From the NCBI RefSeq assembly GCF_002165255.2, contig NZ_CP028561.1, positions 1,984,001 through 2,048,000 of the forward strand: DNA of 64,000 nucleotides, written 5' to 3'. Below the pieces are notes generated by a model, which worked only from the letters and a program-made list of their open reading frames with translations, did no database searches and was not told where the DNA came from. Origin of the DNA: Acinetobacter sp. WCHA45. GTDB lineage: Bacteria > Pseudomonadota > Gammaproteobacteria > Pseudomonadales > Moraxellaceae. A program made the position numbers and the translations under genes. Positions 57,161 through 64,000 of the stretch are shown here, in pieces. Every line of letters starts with the position of its first letter. Position 1 is the stretch's first letter.

Positions 57161-57276
57161 GATTGCCTCGGGAAATTTTAATGAAAGGATCAACCGACAA
57201 AAACTTGCCAGAATGACAACATCATAACATTATTTATTTAGAGAAATTGTTTTTGTGTTTTTAATAACTTTAAAAT

Positions 57277-57304
57277 AATAAAGCCTTCAAACGAAGGCTT
57301 TATT
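57277..57304. terminator. Terminator of prpF
   Basis: AATAAAGCCTTC-AAAC-GAAGGCTTTATT, a perfect 12-bp stem, 20 bases past the prpF stop on the minus strand. Confidence 0.85.
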
Positions 57305-57323
57305 CATAAAATCAAATCAGCAT

Positions 57324-58511
57324 TTAGAAAGTATCACCCGGCACACGTACCCAACCTTCCATCAATACACGTGCACTACGACTCATAATCGCTTTTTTGA
57401 CAGCCCACTTCCCATCAATTAACTCGGCTTGAGCACCGACACGTAAAGTGCCTGATGGATGACCAAAACGAACTGCTTCACGCTCGCCACCACCTGCTAC
57501 TAAATTCACTAAAGTGCCCGGAATTGCGGCTGCCGTTCCAATCGCCACGGCTGCTGTCCCCATCATGGCATGATGTAGCTTACCCATAGACAATGCACGT
57601 ACCAATAAATCAACATCTGATACTTCAACAGTTTTGCCACTTGAAGAAGTATAGCTTTTAGGTTCTGAAACAAAAGCGATTTTAGGTGTATGCTGACGTG
57701 CTGCTGCTTCTGAAATATCTTTGATCAAGCCCATCTGAACTGCACCATATGTGCGAATTTTTTCAAAACGTGCTAAGGCTGCGGCATCCCCATTAATATG
57801 ATCTTGTAATTCTGTTCCTTGATAGCCAATATCTTCAGCATTCAAGAAAATAGTTGGAATACCTGCGTTAATAAATGTCGCTTGGAATGTTCCAACATCA
57901 GGCACAACCAATTGATCAACAACATTTCCTGTAGGGAACATATCCCCACCCTCTTCACCATCATCAGCAGGGTCTAAAAATTCAATTTGCACCTCTGCTG
58001 CAGGGAAAGTCACTCCATCTAATTCAAAATCACCTGTTTCCTGAACCTGACCATTGGTTACTGGGACATGTGCAATAATGGTTTTTTGAATATTCTTTTG
58101 CCAAATGCGTACCGTACAAATCCCATTTTCAGGAATACGATCTGCATCGACCAAACCATTAGAAATCGCAAATGAACCGACTGCTGCTGTCAAGTTGCCA
58201 CAGTTACCACTCCAATCTACAAAAGCTTGATCAATTGAAACTTGTCCAAATAAATAGTCGACATCGTGCTCTGGCTCGGCACTTTTTGCCAAGATCACAG
58301 TTTTACTGGTACTTGAAGTTGCACCGCCCATACCATCAATCTGTTTACCATACGGATCTGGACTTCCTATAACTCGTAGCAAGAGCAAGTCACGTGCCTT
58401 TCCTGCAACTTGTGCGGCTTCAGGTAAATCATTGAGATTGAAAAAGACACCTTTACTCGTGCCACCACGCATGTAGGTTGCAGGGACTTTAATTTGTGGT
58501 ACTGAACTCAT
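57324..58511 (-). CDS. prpF: 2-methylaconitate cis-trans isomerase PrpF
   Basis: 395 residues, PrpF family (DAP-epimerase-like fold). Motifs: YMRGGTSKGVFF at the N-terminus, GNCGNLTAAVG (active-site Cys region), and GHPSGTLRVGA. PrpF isomerises 2-methylaconitate made by AcnD in the methylcitrate route for propionate. Here it is not beside prpB, prpC or acnD within the window; the neighbours are ispA and, divergently, an AroP-like permease. It may be a second or broader-specificity isomerase. Start: ATG 58511. Confidence 0.85.
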   Translation of the reverse strand: MSSVPQIKVPATYMRGGTSKGVFFNLNDLPEAAQVAGKARDLLLLRVIGSPDPYGKQIDGMGGATSSTSKTVILAKSAEPEHDVDYLFGQVSIDQAFVDWSGNCGNLTAAVGSFAISNGLVDADRIPENGICTVRIWQKNIQKTIIAHVPVTNGQVQETGDFELDGVTFPAAEVQIEFLDPADDGEEGGDMFPTGNVVDQLVVPDVGTFQATFINAGIPTIFLNAEDIGYQGTELQDHINGDAAALARFEKIRTYGAVQMGLIKDISEAAARQHTPKIAFVSEPKSYTSSSGKTVEVSDVDLLVRALSMGKLHHAMMGTAAVAIGTAAAIPGTLVNLVAGGGEREAVRFGHPSGTLRVGAQAELIDGKWAVKKAIMSRSARVLMEGWVRVPGDTF

Positions 58512-58588
58512 GTCAATTTCATCCTTTTATCATGTTCTTGGTGCAAGTGAATGTGAGCTTAAATTATCGTAGAGTCATCTGAAATGCC

Positions 58589-58637
58589 ATACGACTATAC
58601 GATTAAAGCAAAACGGAATAGATAAAGCACATCGTAT
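58589..58637. repeat. Repeated ATACGA/TCGTAT sites in the prpF-permease divergent region
   Basis: ATACGA at 58589-58594 and 58597-58602 and its complement TCGTAT at 58632-58637. Spaced copies in a divergent intergenic region suggest a regulator binding site. Beyond these the region (58512-58879) holds no ORF. Confidence 0.35.
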
Positions 58638-58879
58638 ATATTGAGTAAAGTTGAATAACTCAACAATGGCACGAAAATAAACAACTGCTGTTTAAAAAAC
58701 AAAATTTTGATTTAAATGTCTAAAATACCACCACAACTTAGTTTACCATTCGTTCAAATATATGATTTTAAATAACTTTTAAAAACTACTTTCCAGTCAT
58801 AGCCAAGTTGTACTTTTACTAGGCTAAAACTTTGCAATCTATTAGAATATTCCACTTATTCCTCGTCGAGCTCAGTCCT

Positions 58880-60238
58880 TTGAACAACGATTCTTCTCAA
58901 CTTCAGCGTGGACTAAAAAACCGCCATATCCAGCTCATTGCTATGGGTGGAGCTATTGGTACGGGCTTATTTTTAGGTTCTGCGCAAGTCATCCAGTCTG
59001 CTGGACCATCAATTATTTTGGGTTATGCAATCGGTGGTTTAATTGCATTTCTCATCATGCGCCAATTAGGTGAAATGATTGTCGAAGAACCTGTCGCTGG
59101 TTCATTTAGTCATTTTGCTTATCAATATTGGGGGAAGTTTCCAGGATTCTTATCAGGTTGGAATTATTGGGTACTATATATCCTTGTTGCGATGAGTGAA
59201 CTGACTGCGGTTGCAAAATACATTAACTACTGGTGGCCTCATATTGCGGCTTGGCAATCAGTGTTATTTTTCTTTGTCATTATTACGGCAATTAATTTAA
59301 CTAACGTTAAATTATATGGTGAATCAGAGTTTTGGTTAGCTATCATTAAAGTCACAGCTGTTGTCGCTATGATTTTATTTGGTTTGTTTTTACTTTTCAC
59401 AGCAGATGCGAATTCAACAGCCTCATTTAGTAACCTTTGGTCACATGGTGGATTTTTTCCAAACGGTTTTGATGGTTTGTTTTACATGCTTGCCTTTATT
59501 ATGTTTGCTTTCGGTGGAATCGAACTGATTGGTATGGCTGCGGCAGAAGCGAATGATCCAAAGAAAACCATTCCAAAAGCAATTAATCAAGTTGTTGTGC
59601 GTATTTTGGTTTTCTATGTTGGCTCATTAGCGATTCTCCTTTCACTTGTGCCTTGGAACCAACTGGATTTAGGTGGTTTAGACAAAAGTCCATTTGTGAT
59701 GATTTTTAGTCAAATGGGAATTAGTTGGGCGGCTCATTTACTTAACTTCATTATCTTAACAGCAGCTTTATCTGTATATAACAGCGGTATGTTTGCCAAT
59801 AGCCGTATGCTTTTCGGTTTAGCACAACAAGGGAATGCGCCTAAAGTTTTCGCTAAAGTAAATAAACAAGGTGTACCGATTCCTGCTGTTTTATTATCTG
59901 CTTTATTGATTTTTGGTTGCGTACTGTTGAACTATTTTGTTCCAGAAGATGCCTTAGGTCATTTGATGTATGTGGTGGTTGGCGCTCTAGTGCTTAACTG
60001 GGCGATGATCAGCTTAACTCATTTAAAATTCAAAGCGATGGTCAAGGAAAAGAATTTAAAAACGAGTTTCCCTGCGTTATGGTCACCAATCAGTAACTAC
60101 TTAGTCTTAGTTTTCATTGCAGTCGTACTGTACATCATGTGGCAACAAGGTTTCAAAGAATCTGTGCTGATGATCCCAATCTGGATTGTATTGATGTTTG
60201 TGCTATATAAAGCTTTAAATCTTAAAGCGAAAGACTAA
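58880..60238 (+). CDS. AAT-family amino acid permease, AroP/PheP-like
   Basis: About 452 residues, twelve membrane segments. GLKNRHIQLIAMGGAIGTGLFLGSA opens TM1 exactly as in AroP and PheP; MRQLGEMIVEEPVAGSFSHFAYQYWG and the TM6 FAFGGIELIGMAAAEANDPKKTIPKA also match that aromatic amino acid group. Substrate most likely an aromatic amino acid, but not certain. Start: TTG 58880 with GAG nine bases upstream; the TTG at 58832 would add 16 residues. A strong terminator follows. Confidence 0.82.
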   Translation: MNNDSSQLQRGLKNRHIQLIAMGGAIGTGLFLGSAQVIQSAGPSIILGYAIGGLIAFLIMRQLGEMIVEEPVAGSFSHFAYQYWGKFPGFLSGWNYWVLYILVAMSELTAVAKYINYWWPHIAAWQSVLFFFVIITAINLTNVKLYGESEFWLAIIKVTAVVAMILFGLFLLFTADANSTASFSNLWSHGGFFPNGFDGLFYMLAFIMFAFGGIELIGMAAAEANDPKKTIPKAINQVVVRILVFYVGSLAILLSLVPWNQLDLGGLDKSPFVMIFSQMGISWAAHLLNFIILTAALSVYNSGMFANSRMLFGLAQQGNAPKVFAKVNKQGVPIPAVLLSALLIFGCVLLNYFVPEDALGHLMYVVVGALVLNWAMISLTHLKFKAMVKEKNLKTSFPALWSPISNYLVLVFIAVVLYIMWQQGFKESVLMIPIWIVLMFVLYKALNLKAKD

Positions 60239-60257
60239 ATATCTGATCAAATTCATC

Positions 60258-60288
60258 AAAAAGTGATTGCTTAGGCAATCACTTTTTT
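60258..60288 (+). terminator. Rho-independent terminator of the permease gene
   Basis: AAAAAGTGATTGC-TTAG-GCAATCACTTTTTT, a 13-bp stem with a T run, just before the tRNA. Confidence 0.95.
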
Positions 60289-60308
60289 GTTTATAATCAT
60301 AAAATTAT

Positions 60309-60384
60309 GCGCTTATAGCTTAACTGGATAGAGCAGTTGCCTCCTAAGCGACCGACGTGGGTTCGAGTCCCGCTGAGCGCACCA
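60309..60384 (+). tRNA. tRNA-Arg (anticodon CCT)
   Basis: 76 bases. Acceptor GCGCTTA pairs with TGAGCGC, followed by encoded CCA; anticodon stem GTTGC / GCGAC encloses loop CTCCTAA with CCT at 60343-60345; T-arm GTGGGTTCGAGTCCCGC. It decodes AGG. tRNA-Arg genes are common integration sites, and a gene remnant follows immediately. Confidence 0.97.
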
Positions 60385-60470
60385 TTTAGATAATTGAGAT
60401 ATAAACACTCGCATCCTTGAATAAAGTAAAAATCGATAAATAATTAATTTTTAAAAATAAATTTAACTAT

Positions 60471-60829
60471 TTAATTAGCTAATAATCCTTTCACTTCGGT
60501 GAGTAAATCTTGCTGGTCTATCTCAGACGGATGAAAACTAGCTTTATAGAATGCTAAATCATCAGGCAGTAAACGCCATGTCATTTGAGTCAGCCCTAAA
60601 AGCGTTTGAGCATTTTTTAAAAGTCGTGCTGTGGAGTACAAGGTATTTTTGCGGTCTTGTTAGGCAAGATGACTGGTCATCACAATCGTACTAGTTATAA
60701 ATCCCACTGTGGAAAGCTCATCGATAGTGCTGTGAGAAAATGTGACATTAGCGTAGATTCAGTATAGTGCGCTTTAATTTTCTCAGGTTTAAACTGCGTT
60801 TGGCGCACCGTAATTGTATTATGTAACAT
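60471..60829 (-). pseudogene. Remnant of a PF10118-like metal-dependent hydrolase gene
   Basis: A good ribosome binding site (AAGGAAAG) and ATG at 60829 open 44 codons reading ITVRQTQF ... HFLTALSMSFPQWD, which resembles the N-terminus of the metal-dependent hydrolase family (ITVRR.F ... HFLNALSL.FP). It stops at 60695. In another frame the C-terminal end of such a protein is seen, YSTARLLKNAQTLLGLTQ then WRLLPDDLAFYKASFHP, ending at 60471. The middle ~150 codons are gone. The remainder of 60385-61120 holds a 16-bp hairpin and nothing else recognised. Confidence 0.65.
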
Positions 60830-60957
60830 TATGGCTTTCCTTCCCCTAAAACTAAAACGCAAACAGCTTGAACTACATTAACAAGACTACCAAGAAATCA
60901 TATATTCAACAGCAAACCGACAAGAGCTACATCATCCATTGAACAAGCTTAGATATA

Positions 60958-60996
60958 AATTCAATCATAGTTCCAAATTAGAACTATGATTGAATT
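60958..60996. repeat. 16-bp perfect inverted repeat
   Basis: AATTCAATCATAGTTC and its exact complement flank a seven-base loop. It lies 124 bases past the 3' end of the leftward glutamine synthetase-like gene and could be its terminator, although the T run is poor. Confidence 0.5.
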
Positions 60997-61120
60997 ATAA
61001 TCTACTATTCATGCTGTCAATTTGTTTTTCATGTATTTTCTCAATTTGTCCTATAAAGATATTTTGTGACCTTAAAGCAGTTATTTGCTAAATCAAGGCT
61101 AGATAAATCAATAGATCTAC

Positions 61121-62533
61121 CTAAATATCCCAAGACTTTTCAATTAATGTGATTTGACTGTGAACGCTTTGATGTTCTGCTTGTTTTACTGTGCACCATA
61201 GTTCCATAAATTCTTCACCTAAATATTCTGCAAGTATCTTGTTATTTTTAAACAATTTTAAAGCTTCCATTTGCTCAATTGGCAATAAATAATGTTTAGA
61301 TTTAAACGTAAGTTGATTGATTTGTTTCGGTACTTCTAACTGGTGTGTTAAACCATAGAGTGTGCCAATCAAAATCATGGCAATGCTAAGATAAGGATTA
61401 CAATCTGCTCCTGCCACACGGTATTCCAATCTTTGATTTTCTTGATCAGAGCACGGTATTCGAATAGCGACATTACGGTTATTCAGCCCCCAACTCGCCT
61501 CTAAGGGAACATGATGACCTGTTTTAAAGCGTCTAAAAGAGTTTAAATTGGGTGCCAAAATTGCCATCGAACTTGGCATTAACCATAACAAACCACTGAT
61601 GACTTTTAAGAGATCTTGAGATAACTCATCTTTCCGAGGACTAAAAATATTGTTTTGATCGTGATCAAGCAAACTCATATGAAAATGCATGCCACTGCCC
61701 GCTTTTAACAAATCTGGCTTTGCTAGAAAATTTGCACGAAATCCGTGTTTATGTGCAATTTGTTTAATGGTTCGTTTTAACAACATAATCTGATCACATA
61801 ACTTTAAAAGATCACATGTGTGTTGCAGATTAAGCTCATATTGCCCTAAAGATGCTTCAGAAATAATTCCTGTAATTATAATATTCTGTAGTTTAGCGAT
61901 AGCTTCAATCTCATCTAAAATTTGTTGATGTGTATCAGAGAGATGAATATCAAAACATTGAGTTATTAATTCTTGAACTTCCTGTTCCCCATTCAACGGC
62001 TGAAAATAAAATTCTATTTCTGCAGCAATACAAGGGTGAAAATTTTTTTCATGTAATTGTTTGAGTATTCTTTTTAAAATATTACGAGGTTCAATTAAAC
62101 ATTCTTGATGGCGATCATCTTTCATCGTCAATAACAATTGAGCATTAGTTTCAGGCTCAATGGCGCAAGGTTGCAATGAACCTAGGATAGGCTGACACAA
62201 ATGATCTGGTTCACCAATAAATTTACCCAATCCTGTTTCTTCTATCACATTTCCATTTAGACTCATCGCATAAATAGAAATAGGTAAATAACATGCTTTC
62301 ACCAATTGTGTTAAGCATTTGACATCAATTCTTTTACCTCGTAGATGTCCATTCAAATCATACAAATAAATATCAATATGTTGTGTATTCGGATACTTTT
62401 CTAAATAATGATCTACTTCCTCTAAAAACAATCCCTTATCGAACAGAATACTTTCAGATTTTTTCTCATTTGATTGATTAATCACATTATTAGAATTTAA
62501 TAGCTGATTCAATTCTACAAAGACAGCATTCAT
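61121..62533 (-). CDS. Glutamine synthetase family protein (PuuA-like)
   Basis: 470 residues. Catalytic-domain signatures of glutamine synthetase: AAEIEFYF, GSGMHFHMSL, FRRFKTGHHVPLEASWGLNNRNVAIRIP and LEYRVAGADCNPYLS. The long N-terminal domain and these sequences fit gamma-glutamylputrescine synthetases (PuuA) and their paralogs, which ligate glutamate to polyamines or amines using ATP. No puu genes are adjacent, so the substrate is uncertain. Start: ATG 62533. Transcribed leftward, alone. Confidence 0.82.
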   Translation of the reverse strand: MNAVFVELNQLLNSNNVINQSNEKKSESILFDKGLFLEEVDHYLEKYPNTQHIDIYLYDLNGHLRGKRIDVKCLTQLVKACYLPISIYAMSLNGNVIEETGLGKFIGEPDHLCQPILGSLQPCAIEPETNAQLLLTMKDDRHQECLIEPRNILKRILKQLHEKNFHPCIAAEIEFYFQPLNGEQEVQELITQCFDIHLSDTHQQILDEIEAIAKLQNIIITGIISEASLGQYELNLQHTCDLLKLCDQIMLLKRTIKQIAHKHGFRANFLAKPDLLKAGSGMHFHMSLLDHDQNNIFSPRKDELSQDLLKVISGLLWLMPSSMAILAPNLNSFRRFKTGHHVPLEASWGLNNRNVAIRIPCSDQENQRLEYRVAGADCNPYLSIAMILIGTLYGLTHQLEVPKQINQLTFKSKHYLLPIEQMEALKLFKNNKILAEYLGEEFMELWCTVKQAEHQSVHSQITLIEKSWDI

Positions 62534-62665
62534 AAATTAAACCAAGTTCATATTGTTATGAATAGAATAATTTATGCTTATAAATATGTAACGTTAAGAT
62601 AATATAAACTTATCTCAGCTCAGTATAAATTTATCGTAAAATTCAAATAACCATTTAGCATTTTG

Positions 62666-63229
62666 TTAGACATCATAAGCACTGGTCGATGTAATTTTAC
62701 GAATTCTAACAGTCAATTCATTCTCGATATAATTGACAGATACAACCAACATCAAACCAATCATAAAAGATCCAATGATATCAAATGGAAAATGAACCCC
62801 AACATAAATCCTTGATAAACCAACGACAATACCGGCAAAAATACCGAATATACCAATCTTCTTAAAGCCTGCTAACCAATATGAAAAAGCAATGATTGCA
62901 ATGGTTAAGGTATGCTGACTGGGAAATGATGAACTTGGACCATGTCCAATAAGTTGATGACCTAGTCCTATTTCAAACGGACGTGGATGATGGTAGAAAA
63001 CTTCAGCCAAATCACTCAGGATTAAAGAAAGTAACACAATTAAAAGTGTCTTAGCGAATAAATAGTTATAGATCTTCCATTTGTAAATCAATAAAAATAA
63101 GAGAAAACATATAAAAACTGTATTTAAATCATGAGCTGTAAATATGGCAACTCTATCCACAATCGCATTCTGAGTCGCAAATGAGTTTATGCAATCAAAC
63201 AAGTAAATGTTTAAGCTTTCAAATATCAT
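62666..63229 (-). CDS. PAP2 family phosphatase (undecaprenyl-diphosphatase type)
   Basis: 187 residues, about five membrane segments. Motifs: FYHHPRPFEIG (with the RP), FPSQHTLTIAII (PSGH variant with Gln) and SRIYVGVHFPFDIIG. Short BcrC-like members dephosphorylate undecaprenyl diphosphate outside the membrane, which is the most likely role. Third PAP2 gene in this window. Separate unit from its neighbours. Confidence 0.85.
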   Translation of the reverse strand: MIFESLNIYLFDCINSFATQNAIVDRVAIFTAHDLNTVFICFLLFLLIYKWKIYNYLFAKTLLIVLLSLILSDLAEVFYHHPRPFEIGLGHQLIGHGPSSSFPSQHTLTIAIIAFSYWLAGFKKIGIFGIFAGIVVGLSRIYVGVHFPFDIIGSFMIGLMLVVSVNYIENELTVRIRKITSTSAYDV

Positions 63230-63340
63230 TGCATATTTATCTTTTTAGATTCGCTCATCGCAATATATAAGCGAATCATGAAAGAATGATTAAATCTCTA
63301 TCAAAATTAATTTTAAATAATCTCTAGCTCTTGCATTTCA

Positions 63341-64000
63341 CTAAGCAAACTTTTTACGATATTGATTAGGTGAAATTCCCGTCCAATGACAATACGCTTT
63401 CCTAAAGTTTGAAGTATCTGAAAAACCAAGCCTTTCAGCAATTTCATCCATACTCAGTGTTGTCGCCGCTAGATATTCATCGGCAAGACGTGTTCGCGTA
63501 CTATCCAATATTTCTTGATAACTCACATTCAAATCGGCTAAACGGCGATATAAGGTTCTTTTAGATAGATGTAATTGATCTGCCATCTGTTGAGCAGTTG
63601 GAAAATTCCCAACACTGTCCAAGAAAATAAGACGAATCGTTTTGATCAGTTCAGATTCCTCATCATTTTCATCACCCAACATCCGTTCACAAAAAGACTG
63701 ACACATATCCGCAGTAATCGGATTTGCATTTGGACAAGGTGCATCTAACCATGCTAAATCGAAATGCCATTGCATCACCTCTGCATCAAACTCTACAACA
63801 CAACCAAATACCTTTTGATATTCATCTGCATATTCAGGGGCAGGATAAGGCAGTAATAACCTTTTAGCTTGAAATGGCGCTTCGAGTACACACTGAATTA
63901 AGGTCTGCATTGAACTAAACCAAAACTCGCAAATTAATGGTAATAAATGCCCTAAAGCAATAATTTCTTTAGCTTCAAAAATTGCAGTATCATTTTGTAT
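63341..64000 (-). CDS. AraC-family transcriptional regulator (5' end outside window)
   Basis: The frame stays open through the window edge (30 more codons upstream of the ATG at 63910), so the start is beyond 64000. The visible part has the end of the N-terminal sensor domain (arabinose-binding-like type, as in OruR/ArgR-class activators) and two C-terminal HTH motifs: PTAQQMADQLHLSKRTLYRRLADL and MDEIAERLGFSDTSNFRKAYCHWTGISPNQYRKKF. It regulates unknown genes. Confidence 0.88.
   Translation of the reverse strand: MQNDTAIFEAKEIIALGHLLPLICEFWFSSMQTLIQCVLEAPFQAKRLLLPYPAPEYADEYQKVFGCVVEFDAEVMQWHFDLAWLDAPCPNANPITADMCQSFCERMLGDENDEESELIKTIRLIFLDSVGNFPTAQQMADQLHLSKRTLYRRLADLNVSYQEILDSTRTRLADEYLAATTLSMDEIAERLGFSDTSNFRKAYCHWTGISPNQYRKKFA

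Overview
The window reads as an AT-rich chromosomal segment of a gammaproteobacterium, almost certainly Acinetobacter. The complete adeIJK-type RND efflux operon, a pmrCAB operon, and the family-level make-up of the housekeeping genes (gltA, rpoD, valS, serS, lolA, rplU-rpmA, ispB, cysG) all fit that genus. I cannot name the species from sequence alone. Most of the window is ordinary core genome. No CRISPR array, prophage, integrase or rRNA was seen. There is one tRNA gene (tRNA-Arg, CCT anticodon), one insertion sequence and three broken genes.

Layout. 1-6400: 3' end of gltA, a secreted YARHG protein, DUF2306 and DUF1289 proteins, trhO, a DedA membrane protein, a thiopurine methyltransferase gene with an in-frame stop, a UPF0149 protein and a small acidic protein. 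6400-11400: rpoD, the ybeD-lipB pair, an SCP2-like protein and an iron alcohol dehydrogenase. 11500-20300: an APC permease, a flavodoxin-like gene divergent from an HxlR regulator with a clear operator, a VOC protein, trmL, cysG, serS, a lipoprotein, lolA, rpmA and rplU. 20600-30500: ispB, a Gcr-type membrane protein, then a PAP2 phosphatase gene leading into adeI-adeJ-adeK; a 22-bp palindrome lies exactly over the promoter of that unit. 30500-36200: two YbjQ paralogs, an SDR, a hypothetical protein, a probable 27-residue small ORF and valS.

36250-39360 is the accessory part: a KAP-family P-loop NTPase gene, a family often linked to phage defence, inactivated twice. It has a one-base deletion in an A run and an 815-bp IS5-family element. 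Removing the IS plus one TA and restoring one A gives a single open frame of 761 codons, so both lesions are recent.

39400-50700: a J-domain-like coiled-coil protein, a diguanylate cyclase, an ammonium transporter behind a sigma-54-like promoter, a PAP2 protein and a divergent kinase-like protein lying next to pmrB-pmrA-pmrC (transcribed leftward behind a PmrA box), and a porin. The PAP2/kinase/pmrCAB group looks like an envelope or lipid A modification neighbourhood. 50900-58500: an AmpG/RhtX-like transporter, a PlsC-like acyltransferase, a patatin lipoprotein, the NfeD-SPFH pair, ispA and a solitary prpF. 58800-64000: an AroP-like permease, tRNA-Arg, remnants of a metal-dependent hydrolase gene, a PuuA-like glutamine synthetase homolog, a third PAP2 protein and an AraC-family regulator that runs off the right end.
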